From NCBI RefSeq assembly GCF_023073715.1, contig NZ_JADPKA010000030.1, positions 1 to 64,000 of the forward strand: a DNA stretch of 64,000 bases. Reading direction: 5' to 3'. The DNA is from Bradyrhizobium sp. 164. GTDB taxonomy: Bacteria; Pseudomonadota; Alphaproteobacteria; Rhizobiales; Xanthobacteraceae. Positions 9,763 through 17,883 of this stretch are shown here, piece after piece. The first letter of the stretch is position 1, and each line of letters starts with the position of its first letter. A program made the translations under genes and the position numbers. The notes below the pieces were generated by a model that was not told the DNA's origin, searched no databases, and saw only the letters and a list, made by a program, of their open reading frames with translations.

Positions 9763-11100
9763 CTAACGTTGCGTCAGCTGCGGATGCGCCGCCGTCACCC
9801 GCCACACGGTGTTGCCGCTGTCGTCGGCCACCAGCAGCGCGCCGGTCTTGTCGATGGCGACGCCAACGGGGCGACCGCGCGCCTGATTGTCGCTGTTAAG
9901 GAAGCCGGTGACGACGTCCTGCGCCGGCCCGCTCGGCTTGCCGTCCGCAAACGGCACGAACACGACCTTGTAGCCGTTCAGCACCTGCCGGTTCCAGCTG
10001 CCGTGCTCCCCGACGAAGGCGCCGTTGCGATAGGCGGCCGGCAGGCTGGTGCCGGCGGAGAAAGCCATCCCCAGCGGGGCGACATGCGAGCTCAGGGCAT
10101 AGTCCGGCACGATCGCGTTGGCCACGAGGTCCGGCCGCTCCGGCTTGACGCGGGGATCGACGTGCTGGCCCCAATAGCTGTAAGGCCAGCCGTAGAAGCC
10201 GCCGTCCCTGACGGACGTCATGTAGTCGGGCACGAGATCGGGACCGATCTCGTCGCGCTCGTTCACCACTGTCCACAATGCGCCGGTCTGCGGCTCGAAG
10301 CTGAGGCCGTTCGGATTGCGCAGGCCGCTTGCGAAGAGGCGCCAGCGGCCGCCGGCACGATCGACCTCGAGGATAGCGGCGCGATTGTGCTCGGCCTCCA
10401 TGCCGTTCTCGGTGATGTTGCTGTTGGAGCCGACGCCGGCATAGAGTTTTGAGCCGTCGGGGCTAGCGACCAGGCTCTTGGTCCAATGATGATTGATCGG
10501 CCCGCCTGGCAGCGGCGTCAGCACCGTGCCGGGTGCGGTGATCTTCGTGTCGCCCTCGGTATAGGGATATTTCACGATCGCGTCGGTGTTGGCGACATAG
10601 AGATCGTTGCCGACCAGCGCGACGCCGAACGGCGAGTTGAGATGGTCGAGGAAGACGCTTTGCGTGTCAGGCACGCCGTCGCCATTGCTGTCGCGCAGGA
10701 GCGTGATGCGGTTACCCGGTCCGGTGTCGCCGCCGCCCGAGGTCGCCCAGGACTCGATATATCCCATCACGATTTCCTTGGGACGCTTGATCGAGGCGCC
10801 CTTCGGCGCCTTGGACTCCACCACCAGCACGTCGCCATTGGGCAGCACATAGAGGGATCGCGGATGCTGCAAGCCGGTTGCGAACGCCTTGGCCTGCAAG
10901 CCCTGCGCAACGGTCGGCGTCTCGTCCTTCTTCCAGCCGACGATGCGGGCGATGTGGACCGGCGGCAGCAGATATTGCTGGATATCCGGCAGCGTCGGAT
11001 TGGGGCCGATTTGCGCCTTGGGATCGCCACTGCCGTCATTGCAGCCGGCCAGACACAGCAACGAAGAGCACAGCAGCGCGCGGGTGAGCTTTGCCATCAT
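9763..11100 (-). CDS. PQQ-dependent sugar (sorbosone-type) dehydrogenase, lipoprotein
   Basis: A 445-residue exported lipoprotein with the lipobox LLCLAGC near residue 17, followed by a six-bladed beta-propeller of the glucose/sorbosone dehydrogenase family. Family segments are [53 protein letters not shown] and GEHGSWNR. It would oxidise a sugar or aldose in the periplasm if PQQ is supplied. Its ATGATG start overlaps the stop codon of the upstream membrane gene, so the two are translationally coupled; the membrane partner could be an electron or anchoring partner (inference). Confidence 0.85.
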   Translation of the reverse strand: MMAKLTRALLCSSLLCLAGCNDGSGDPKAQIGPNPTLPDIQQYLLPPVHIARIVGWKKDETPTVAQGLQAKAFATGLQHPRSLYVLPNGDVLVVESKAPKGASIKRPKEIVMGYIESWATSGGGDTGPGNRITLLRDSNGDGVPDTQSVFLDHLNSPFGVALVGNDLYVANTDAIVKYPYTEGDTKITAPGTVLTPLPGGPINHHWTKSLVASPDGSKLYAGVGSNSNITENGMEAEHNRAAILEVDRAGGRWRLFASGLRNPNGLSFEPQTGALWTVVNERDEIGPDLVPDYMTSVRDGGFYGWPYSYWGQHVDPRVKPERPDLVANAIVPDYALSSHVAPLGMAFSAGTSLPAAYRNGAFVGEHGSWNRQVLNGYKVVFVPFADGKPSGPAQDVVTGFLNSDNQARGRPVGVAIDKTGALLVADDSGNTVWRVTAAHPQLTQR

Positions 11101-11594
11101 CGTGCAACTCCGACGCCGTGGCGATACACCATGGCCCAGCCGAGCCAGCCGGTGACGGGCAGGATCAGCACGGTAATCACCGAAAGAGCGAGCCCGGTCG
11201 GCCACACCGAGGTCCAGGCATCGCGCATGTGAATCATCGTATTGAAGATCGCAAGGATCAGCGCCACAGCGTTGCCGATCAGATGCGGCCAGGCCGGCGG
11301 CTGCGTCCGCACCAGTCGGTTGCCGAGGAAATCAATGAGGCCTGCAATGGCCGCGAGCACGCCGAAGATAACGCCGAAGAGCAGAAGCCAGGCGGAAAAA
11401 TTCGCCCACATGATCTCGGCGCTCGCGACATAGGCGATGTCGGTAAGCAGCGCCCCGATGAAACACGCGATCGGGATCGGCACCAGCATCGGATGAATCG
11501 GATGGCCCGCGATCTGCGCCGTGGAGCGCACACGCATGTCGTCTTGCACGGTCGGCCTCGTGTGACTTTCGCCCCGCCCGACCGGGAAACTCAT
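11097..11594 (-). CDS. DUF2231 family membrane protein
   Basis: A protein of about 165 residues with the DUF2231 entry motif [15 protein letters not shown] and four hydrophobic segments ([45 protein letters not shown] and [19 protein letters not shown]). Its stop codon overlaps the start of the PQQ-type dehydrogenase gene, so the two are co-translated. The ATG at 11594 or the one at 11537 could be the start; neither has a strong ribosome-binding site. Such proteins are sometimes found next to membrane-linked oxidoreductases. Confidence 0.8.
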   Translation of the reverse strand: MSFPVGRGESHTRPTVQDDMRVRSTAQIAGHPIHPMLVPIPIACFIGALLTDIAYVASAEIMWANFSAWLLLFGVIFGVLAAIAGLIDFLGNRLVRTQPPAWPHLIGNAVALILAIFNTMIHMRDAWTSVWPTGLALSVITVLILPVTGWLGWAMVYRHGVGVAR

Positions 11595-11737
11595 GCTTGC
11601 GGCGATGGTTCCTGAGCGGATTGATCGCCCAGGCGCGCCCACATATTCGGCATCGCGCCGAGTGGGAAGTCTGCGGCCCGGCCCGGATCGTCGGTTCTAG
11701 CCAAAGCCGGCTTGCCCGAAACCGACGTTACTCAAGG

Positions 11738-12580
11738 TCAAAACAGCGGAGCTCCCTGCCGCAGATTCATGTGCCGGTTGACGTCCTTGTAAAGCAGATA
11801 GCGAAACCGACCGGGGCCTCCTGCGTAGCACGCCTGCGGGCAGAAGGCGCGCAGCCACATGTAGTCTCCGGCCGCGACCTCGACCCAGTCCCGATTGAGA
11901 CGGTACACGGCCTTGCCCTCGAGGACATATAATCCGTGCTCCATGACGTGCGTCTCTGCAAAGGGGATCGTCGCACCCGGCTCGAACGTGACGATATTGA
12001 TGTGCATGTCATGCCGCATGTCGGCCGGATCGATGAAGCGCGTGGTTGCCCACCTTCCCTCAGTGCCCGGCATCGGTACCGGTTCAACCGAGTCTGCATG
12101 GGTCACAATCGCCTCGGGCTCGGCCAATCCGGGCACGCGCTGATACAGCTTGCGGATCCAGTGAAGCTGCGCCGGGCTCTGGCCCCGGTTGCGAATGCTC
12201 CAGGCGCAACCGGGTGGCAGATAGGCGAAGCCGCCCGGCCTGAGCTCATGCTCCTCGTCCGCCAATTTGAGGAGCAACCTGCCGCCCACGACGAACAACG
12301 CGCCCTCGGCGTCTTTGTCCGGTTCGGGAACTTCACTTCCTCCATCCCGCGCGATCTCCATAAGATAATGGGAGAACGTCTCCGCGAAGCCGGAGAGCGG
12401 TCGCGCCAGCACCCAGACGCGCGTATCCTTCCAGTGCGGCAGGTGGCTGACCACGATGTCGCGCTGCACGCCGTTGGGGATGACCGCGTAGGCGTTGGTA
12501 AAGACCGCCCGGCCACTGAGAAGATCCGTCTGGGGCGGAAGGCCCCCTTGCGGGATGTGATAGGTTTGCGATGACATCAT
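11738..12580 (-). CDS. allE: (S)-ureidoglycine aminohydrolase (bicupin)
   Basis: A 280-residue bicupin that would convert (S)-ureidoglycine to (S)-ureidoglycolate and ammonia in purine/allantoin breakdown. The first cupin contains GGRLLLKLADEEHELRPGG. The second holds the metal-site stretch FAETHVMEHGLYVLEGKAVY, and the protein ends with the AllE-like RYLLYKDVNRHM. Two ATG codons (12580 and 12577) are possible starts. It follows allA by about 25 bp on the same strand, forming a dctA-like/allA/allE operon. It supplies the substrate for AllA. Confidence 0.9.
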   Translation of the reverse strand: MMSSQTYHIPQGGLPPQTDLLSGRAVFTNAYAVIPNGVQRDIVVSHLPHWKDTRVWVLARPLSGFAETFSHYLMEIARDGGSEVPEPDKDAEGALFVVGGRLLLKLADEEHELRPGGFAYLPPGCAWSIRNRGQSPAQLHWIRKLYQRVPGLAEPEAIVTHADSVEPVPMPGTEGRWATTRFIDPADMRHDMHINIVTFEPGATIPFAETHVMEHGLYVLEGKAVYRLNRDWVEVAAGDYMWLRAFCPQACYAGGPGRFRYLLYKDVNRHMNLRQGAPLF

Positions 12581-12605
12581 CGAGCCTCGTGGACGTTACG
12601 GGGGG

Positions 12606-13127
12606 TCAGCTTGCGGCCGTCTTGGGATCGAGTTGCATCGTCTCGTCTAGCCAATATTCTTCGAGATTGTTACCACCACCCTTTCGATCGACGACAAGGA
12701 ACGAGCTTGCGTCCTTGACCACCAGAAGTGGGTGGTGCCAGCAGTTTCGGGCATAGTTCACGCCTTGGTTGCCATTGGCAGCGAACGCCCGATAGGTCGA
12801 AGGTGTGTGCGGGTCGGTGCAAACGACGACCAGCCAGTTTCCTCCGTTCAAGGGCATGAACAGCTGGCTTCCAAGTGGATGGCGCTCCATCAGGCGAATG
12901 GCGATGGGCGCGGGCCGCGCAGAGGCGACAAACCAGCTGATGTTGATTTGTCCGCCGTCCGCACCGACATCGATATTGGCGAGTTCGTTGTAGCGCGCGG
13001 CATATCCCTGGTTGATCGAGAGGGGCGTCAACCCTTCCGTTTCGACGACCTCTCCGAACGGAGCGAACGCCTGCCTCATCAATGGCTCAATCGAGAGTTT
13101 TGCCATGTCAACCACATGCCTCTGCAT
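12606..13127 (-). CDS. allA: Ureidoglycolate lyase
   Basis: A 173-residue AllA-family cupin-like enzyme that would split ureidoglycolate into glyoxylate and urea. Recognisable segments are FAPFGEVVE at the N-terminus, ISWFVASARPAPIAIRLMERHPLGSQLFMPLNG in the core and the NYARNCWHHPLLV segment with conserved His. Its ATG follows the TGA of the upstream carrier gene without a gap (TGAATG), so translation is coupled. An internal ATG at 13106 (MAKLS) is an alternative start. Confidence 0.9.
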   Translation of the reverse strand: MQRHVVDMAKLSIEPLMRQAFAPFGEVVETEGLTPLSINQGYAARYNELANIDVGADGGQINISWFVASARPAPIAIRLMERHPLGSQLFMPLNGGNWLVVVCTDPHTPSTYRAFAANGNQGVNYARNCWHHPLLVVKDASSFLVVDRKGGGNNLEEYWLDETMQLDPKTAAS

Positions 13128-14462
13128 TCAAAGCGTCTGCAGGCCCGCGACGGGAGCGTTCGCGCCGGCCGGATCGATCTGCACGTTCTCGCTTGAAGGA
13201 ACGATCTCACCATCGAGAATGCGATGCGCCTTCGCGCGATCGAGGTCCCCCTCCCACGAGGCGACGACCACCGTGGCAACGCAGTTTCCGACATAATTGC
13301 CGAGCGCGCGGGCGATGCCGATGAACCAGTCCACCGACAAGATCAGCACCAGTCCGATCGCCGGGATGGCCGGAATGGCTGCCAGCGTCGCCGCGAGGAC
13401 GACAATGGCCGAGCCCGGGACGCCATGAGCTCCCTTGGACGTGAGCAACGCGACGCCGAGGATCGCCAGGAGATCGCCCGTGGCGAGTGGTGTGTTCGTC
13501 GCCTGTGCAATGAAGACCGCCGCCAGGGTCAAGTAGATCGAGAAGGCATCCAGATTGAATGAGTACCCTGTCGGGATGACCAAACCGACCGTCGACCGCT
13601 TGATCCCGAGCTGTTCGAGCTTGCGCATGGTCTGCGGAAGCACGCTGTCGCCTGCGGCCGTGCCGAGAACGATCATCAGCTCTTCACGCAGATAGACCAG
13701 CAACTTGAACAGGCTGAAGCCCGAGAGCCGCATGATCGCTCCGAGCACGACGACCACGAAGAAGAACACCGCCAGATAGAACAGGGCAACAAGCCCCCCG
13801 AGCTGCTTCAGTGAACCGATGCCATACTTGCCGACAGTGAAGGCGATCGCACCGAAGACGCCGAGCGGGGCGAGCCGGACGACGAAGTTCATCATCTTGA
13901 AGATGATCTCGTTCACCCGCTCGACGAAATCGACGACTGGCCTCGCGCGCTCGCCGCACAACGACATGGCACAACCAAACATGATCGAGACGATCAGGAC
14001 CTGCAGAACATCGCCGGAGCTGAAGGCTCCGACGATGGTCGACGGGATGAGCTTCATCAGGAATTCGGAGACGCCTCCGCCGGCGACCTGAGCGGCGGTC
14101 TGGCTGAACCCGCTAAGCGCCTTGGCGTCCAGCGTCCTTGGATCGATGTTCATTCCGGCGCCGGGCTGAAAATAGTAAGCAAGCGCGATGCCGAACACCA
14201 AGGCGATGGTGGTGACGATCTCGAAATAGAGAAGCGAGCGGATGCCCACCCTTCCAACCTTTGAAAGGTCGCCGGCCGCCGATATTCCCTGCACCACCAC
14301 GCAAAACACGATGACGGGCACCAGCATCTTGATGAGTTTGATAAAGCCGTCGCCCAGCGGCTTCATCTGCAATGCAGTGTCCGGATAGGCCATGCCGAGA
14401 GCGATGCCGGCCGCGAGTGCAACGACCACTTGGAAGAAGAGTGACTTGAAAATCTTGGGCAT
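13128..14462 (-). CDS. DctA-family dicarboxylate/amino-acid:cation symporter
   Basis: A 444-residue inner-membrane carrier of the DAACS family (Na+ or H+ symport of C4-dicarboxylates). The N-terminus SLFFQVVVALAAGIALGMAYPD and the substrate-binding region LGTAAGDSVLPQTMRKLEQLG, then IPTGYSFNLDAFSIYLTLAAVFIAQA, match DctA closely. It is the first gene of an operon with allA and allE. Its substrate may therefore be a ureide or a glyoxylate-linked acid instead of, or besides, succinate/malate; that is inferred from neighbours. The start at 14462 (MPKIFKSLFF) is favoured over the upstream extension. Confidence 0.88.
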   Translation of the reverse strand: MPKIFKSLFFQVVVALAAGIALGMAYPDTALQMKPLGDGFIKLIKMLVPVIVFCVVVQGISAAGDLSKVGRVGIRSLLYFEIVTTIALVFGIALAYYFQPGAGMNIDPRTLDAKALSGFSQTAAQVAGGGVSEFLMKLIPSTIVGAFSSGDVLQVLIVSIMFGCAMSLCGERARPVVDFVERVNEIIFKMMNFVVRLAPLGVFGAIAFTVGKYGIGSLKQLGGLVALFYLAVFFFVVVVLGAIMRLSGFSLFKLLVYLREELMIVLGTAAGDSVLPQTMRKLEQLGIKRSTVGLVIPTGYSFNLDAFSIYLTLAAVFIAQATNTPLATGDLLAILGVALLTSKGAHGVPGSAIVVLAATLAAIPAIPAIGLVLILSVDWFIGIARALGNYVGNCVATVVVASWEGDLDRAKAHRILDGEIVPSSENVQIDPAGANAPVAGLQTL

Positions 14463-14667
14463 GGCTTTCCTCGCTCCCTGGGCTTCCATTTGTCTGGCTT
14501 GGTCGGCCTTTAGCCTTCGCCACTCTTAGCGTTGGCGGCGACGTGAAGTCGCCGCGGATGGAGCCGTTCGGTCGCGGCAGCACGCGCGAGGTCTCCATCG
14601 GTCATTCGTTGACCAGCCTCGCTGCCGAGTCCAATATATAGAACGACACGATTGATAGGGTTTCACT

Positions 14668-15558
14668 ATGGATCTGCGCCAGCTCCGGTACTTCATCGCG
14701 GTGGCCGAGGAGCGCAGCTTCACCCTTGCCGCCCGACGGCTGAACCTCTCGCAGCCGCCGCTCAGCCAACATATCCAGGCGCTCGAGGCCGAACTCGGCA
14801 CCCAGCTCCTCTACAGGACCAGCCGCAGGGTCGAGTTGACGCAGGCCGGCGAAGCCATGCTGGTGCGGGGGCGCGCGATCCTGCAGCAGGTCAAAGCCAC
14901 GGAAGATGAGGTTCGGTCGATCGGCGCCGGCTTGGTCGGAACGCTGGATGTCGGGGCGACCGGCTCCATCCTGCGCGGTCGTCTCGCCGAGCTGCTCGCG
15001 GCCTATCGGAAGGTTGCGCCATTGGTCAAGATGACGGTACATGAGCAGGCGCCGGCGCTGCAGATCGCCGCGCTCCTCAGCCGTGCCACCAACATCTGTC
15101 TCATTCGCGGCATTCCCGCCGAGCGCGACCTGACCAGCAAGCTGGCGTGGCGCGAAGAGGTCGTCCTGGCCGTGCCCCGCAGCCATCGGCTGGCGCAACG
15201 CAGGCGCATCGCCCTCGGCGATCTCGCCTCCGAGGATCACGTCGTCCTGGATCCGGACAGCTCGGATTTCGCCCGCTACGTGCGGAAGTGCTGTGTCGAC
15301 GCCGGCTTTCTCCCAAAGGTTTCCCAGCAAGTCGTCGATGCCCAGTCGATCCCAAGTCTGATTGCCGCAGGTTTTGGTGTCGCACTCGTGCCGCAGTCGA
15401 TTGAGCGGTTCACAACCACCGACATCGTATTCCGCCCGATCAGGCCCTCGCCGCCCACGGCCGATGTGTTTCTGGTGTTCAGGGAGGACGAGACGTCGAT
15501 GGTGGTGCACAATTTCATCAGGCTCGCTCTTCGCTATCTCAACCAGCGAAGAGCCTGA
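14668..15558 (+). CDS. LysR family transcriptional regulator
   Basis: A 296-residue LysR regulator. The winged helix at residues 1-60 reads MDLRQLRYFIAVAEERSF, then AARRLNLSQPPLSQHIQALE. A periplasmic-binding-like effector domain follows, with the usual IAAGFGVALVPQSI segment. It is divergent from the dctA-like/allA/allE operon with about 205 bp between start codons, the classic arrangement of a LysR activator and its target. I infer that it controls ureide use and senses a pathway intermediate. Confidence 0.92.
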   Translation: MDLRQLRYFIAVAEERSFTLAARRLNLSQPPLSQHIQALEAELGTQLLYRTSRRVELTQAGEAMLVRGRAILQQVKATEDEVRSIGAGLVGTLDVGATGSILRGRLAELLAAYRKVAPLVKMTVHEQAPALQIAALLSRATNICLIRGIPAERDLTSKLAWREEVVLAVPRSHRLAQRRRIALGDLASEDHVVLDPDSSDFARYVRKCCVDAGFLPKVSQQVVDAQSIPSLIAAGFGVALVPQSIERFTTTDIVFRPIRPSPPTADVFLVFREDETSMVVHNFIRLALRYLNQRRA

Positions 15559-15717
15559 GCCAGGCCCACGTCATCGGCCATGCCAGCAGGGACCGCCACC
15601 GCTCAGACCATTGCGATGGCCACGTGTGGCCGTCGTGCCGAAAGCACGGGACAAGCGCCGATCGTCGTCGATGAAGCGCGACGTGTCGGAATGAAACGTC
15701 CAAGCTGTTGAGAACAT

Positions 15718-15791
15718 TGGAGCGGGTGAAGGGAATCGAACCCTCGTATTCAGCTTGGAAGGCTGCTGCTCTACCATTGAGCTACACCCGC
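15718..15791 (-). tRNA. tRNA-Gly (UCC)
   Basis: On the minus strand the sequence folds into a full cloverleaf: GCGGGTG acceptor stem, D arm, anticodon loop CTTCCAA with anticodon TCC, T loop TTCGATT and a closing CACCCGC acceptor arm. The CCA end is encoded. Length is 74 nt. Confidence 0.95.
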
Positions 15792-15904
15792 GTCAGGGGC
15801 TCCCTAACACGGTCGGACGGCGGTCTCAACTGCCGCGACGGCGACTTTTCGCACAGCTTGCTTGCCTTACGAACCAGCTTGGGTTCCGGCCGATCCGCTC
15901 GCCC

Positions 15905-15933
15905 TTAACAGCGGCGGCCTTACAACCTATATT
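15905..15933 (+). promoter_or_regulatory. Sigma-70-like promoter of the micro-ORF/sRNA unit
   Basis: TTAACA at 15905-15910 and TATATT at 15928-15933 are separated by exactly 17 bp; each differs from consensus at one position. Transcription would start near 15940, about 15 nt before the strong Shine-Dalgarno of the 14-codon ORF. Confidence 0.6.
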
Positions 15934-15968
15934 GAAATCTCCCGAAACCAACGAAAGGAGGTGATCCA

Positions 15969-16013
15969 GTGTCTTATCTCAAGCGCTGTCACCTCGCTGG
16001 GATCGCCCGCTAG
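15969..16013 (+). CDS. 14-codon micro-ORF behind an extreme Shine-Dalgarno
   Basis: GTG at 15969 opens a 14-residue frame, (M)SYLKRCHLAGIAR, ending in TAG. The GGAGG core (15957-15961) sits 7 bases before the GTG, the optimal spacing, within a 17-nt complement of the 16S tail. The peptide is basic with one Cys and one His. It could be a leader peptide, a small protein or a by-product of a ribosome-binding RNA. Without a conservation test the coding role is tentative. Confidence 0.4.
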   Translation: MSYLKRCHLAGIAR

Positions 16014-16075
16014 GCTCTAGACAAAAGGCTTGGCATCAGGGCGCTCTCAGCCCTGGACCAGCGAGCAAGAAATCG

Positions 16076-16113
16076 GGCGCGACGGGGCACTCCCCGCCGC
16101 GCCTTTTCCTTTT
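16076..16113 (+). terminator. Intrinsic terminator of the micro-ORF/sRNA unit
   Basis: A hairpin with arms GGCGCGACGGGG (16076-16087) and CCCCGCCGCGCC (16092-16103) has one A/C mismatch and a 4-nt loop. It is followed by TTTTCCTTTT. This is one of the strongest terminator shapes in the window. Confidence 0.85.
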
Positions 16114-16154
16114 CAGATTTGCCCTGATCGGGAGGGTCGGGACCGCTCGCCGGC

Positions 16155-16358
16155 TCAGCTCGTGCGAAGCCGTTCGCGCAGCGCAACGGCGGCGATCAGC
16201 ATGCGGACGCACCATGCCATGACCGCGCGGTGAGGTTCCGCGCCGAGGAGCACCGTGCAGATGCTCGTGAGCAAGCATGGGGCAATCGCCTTGCCGATCC
16301 TGCTTGCCAGCGAGAGCAGGAACGGCATCGCCGCAATTGATATTTGCAGGACGTCCAT
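16155..16358 (-). CDS. Small hydrophobic hypothetical protein
   Basis: A 67-residue frame beginning MDVLQISIAAMPFLLSLASR with two hydrophobic stretches, the second about residues 25-38 and extended by VMAWCVRMLIAAVAL, and a basic tail. It could be a small inner-membrane protein. There is no homology I recognise, and the coding call rests on composition. Confidence 0.4.
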   Translation of the reverse strand: MDVLQISIAAMPFLLSLASRIGKAIAPCLLTSICTVLLGAEPHRAVMAWCVRMLIAAVALRERLRTS

Positions 16359-16385
16359 GGTCGACCACCGCCCTGGGCAACGGCT

Positions 16386-16571
16386 TCAAAAACCGCAGAT
16401 GTTGAGCGCACGCGGGCGTTTGCCGCGCCGGCTCTCCACGATCCGCTCGCCGCCATTTTCGGCCGAGCTGCCGTAATAGCGGTGATGGCCGGCCTGGTCG
16501 TGCAGATCGGCCGGTTCGGATTGTCCCGCCCGACGCGCGTCGCAGATGATCTTGATGGTGTGACCCGCCAT
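16386..16571 (-). CDS. Small hypothetical protein
   Basis: A 61-residue frame from the ATG at 16571 (MAGHTIKIICDARRAGQSEP), hydrophilic and rich in His, Arg and Gly. It is on the same strand as the small hydrophobic ORF downstream, 28 bp away. Function unknown; it may be a chance frame. Confidence 0.35.
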   Translation of the reverse strand: MAGHTIKIICDARRAGQSEPADLHDQAGHHRYYGSSAENGGERIVESRRGKRPRALNICGF

Positions 16572-16776
16572 TGCCGCCTCCAGCAAAAACCTTGTTGTTG
16601 TGGTCATCAGTCGCGACCGCTTTCGGCGGCGTTCACGCGGCACGGCCGTAATCGGGTTTCAGGACGGTTTCGTCGCTTGCCGGCCACGCAATATTCTGCT
16701 TCGGGATTGTCGGCACGGACTGCGGTGCTACGTCCTCGGGACTTTCGTAAGTAACTTGCGCAGAAGAGAGGTGACG

Positions 16777-17157
16777 ATGCTGTACGCCATCCTGGCCTAT
16801 CACGTGGAAGACGAGGTCTTGTCCTGGACGCCGGAGCAGGACGCCGCCGTCGTCGCCAAAGTCATCGAGGTTCAGGCGCCGCTACGAGCCAGCGGACAGT
16901 TTGGGCCGGCCGCCCGTCTGGATGAGACCCGAAAGGCCCGCACCTTGCGGGGCCCCGGCGCGGGCATGGTGCTGGACGGTCCGTTTGCCGAGACCAAGGA
17001 GCAGCTGCTGGGCTTCCACCTCATGGAATGCGCCAGCGAGGATGAGGCGATCGCGGCGGCGCGGAAGCTGCGTGCGGTCAATCCGACGGCGGTCTACGAA
17101 ATCCGTCCGGTCAAGCTTTACGTGCCGGCCGACGGGTTCGGCGCGACATCCGGATGA
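16777..17157 (+). CDS. YCII/DGPF-domain protein
   Basis: A 126-residue YciI-related protein with the family signature LDGPFAETKEQLLGF preceded by a LDETRKARTLRGPG strand. The alpha-beta sandwich dimer fold is expected. Proteins of this group often sit next to ECF sigma factors, but none is adjacent here. The ATG at 16777 (MLYAILAYHVED) gives the standard domain start; the upstream open frame is ignored. Confidence 0.82.
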   Translation: MLYAILAYHVEDEVLSWTPEQDAAVVAKVIEVQAPLRASGQFGPAARLDETRKARTLRGPGAGMVLDGPFAETKEQLLGFHLMECASEDEAIAAARKLRAVNPTAVYEIRPVKLYVPADGFGATSG

Positions 17158-17166
17158 GCCGCCGCC

Positions 17167-17757
17167 TTACGTATCCGGCTCCGTTCGCGCGATGCTGAAG
17201 CGCTGCATCACGACGGCGCCGAAGGCGATGAACCAGATAAAGGGCGCGACACGCGGCGCGAACGCCGCAACGATCGTGCCCGGGATGAACACCAGGAACG
17301 GAAACAGCGAGATCATGATCTCGTGACGCCATGCGCCCAGGATGGTCCACCACAGCCAGGCATTAAGGCCGGCGATCGCGGTCAGATGCAGGCCGTAGAG
17401 CACCGCCACCGCGTTGCTCATGCCGTAATTGGTGTAGAGGCCATTGGTCACAGGCAGCAGCACGATCGAGAGCAGGAAGAACAGATTGAGGATCACCGCG
17501 CCACGGCTGCCGACCGGCTGGCGCGCCAGGCGCCGGTGATGGCTGATCCAGAACACGCCAGCGATGATGAAGCTGAGCGCGAAGCCGGCGAGCTTGCCGG
17601 AATAGACATGGGCGAGATCGCTCCAGCCGGGGGCGCTGGTGAACACCGCGGCCTTGGGCAAGTCGTAGGCGAGCAGCGTCATGGCAACGCCAAAAATGGT
17701 GTTGCTGAGCGATTCCAGCCGCCGCATCTCGAACTGGTCGGGCTTGAGCTCGGTCAT
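17167..17757 (-). CDS. TMEM175 (DUF1211) family membrane protein
   Basis: A 196-residue protein with six hydrophobic helices. The first carries the bacterial TMEM175 pattern RRLESLSNTIFGVAMTLLAYDL, corresponding to the RxxxFSD-type filter helix (here RLESLSN), so the canonical FSD motif is degenerate. The family forms K+ channels in some bacteria and lysosomes. The segment FWISHHRRL after helix 3 also matches the family. Convergent with the YCII gene, 9 bp apart. Confidence 0.8.
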   Translation of the reverse strand: MTELKPDQFEMRRLESLSNTIFGVAMTLLAYDLPKAAVFTSAPGWSDLAHVYSGKLAGFALSFIIAGVFWISHHRRLARQPVGSRGAVILNLFFLLSIVLLPVTNGLYTNYGMSNAVAVLYGLHLTAIAGLNAWLWWTILGAWRHEIMISLFPFLVFIPGTIVAAFAPRVAPFIWFIAFGAVVMQRFSIARTEPDT

Positions 17758-17883
17758 ACCGGAGGGTTTCTCGGGCTGGAACTTGGGGCCGTCTTTCCCC
17801 CTAAATCCTAAACCCGGTTTCGTCCAGCTGCATTGCGATTCGCGCCGGGATCGCCGAGTCTCAGCCTTTCACCGGGGCGATTC

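Larger units (their letters stand above)
15940..16113 (+). ncRNA. Predicted short structured transcript with a perfect anti-16S tail complement
   Basis: A self-contained unit of about 170 nt from a good sigma-70-like promoter to a strong intrinsic terminator. Bases 15953-15969 (GAAAGGAGGTGATCCAG) are a 17-nt perfect complement of the usual alphaproteobacterial 16S rRNA 3' end. Downstream, CTCGCTGG (15993-16000) can pair with CCAGCGAG (16058-16065), enclosing a CAGGGC/GCCCTG hairpin (16037-16042 with 16050-16055). It may be an mRNA for the micro-ORF, a regulatory RNA, or both. I do not recognise the family and infer it from promoter, structure and terminator only. Confidence 0.5.

Noticed and set aside
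15953..15969. Possible end of a 16S rRNA gene
   Set aside because: The 17 bases match the reverse complement of the 16S 3' end, but no other 16S sequence is present on either side. It fits an extended Shine-Dalgarno instead.
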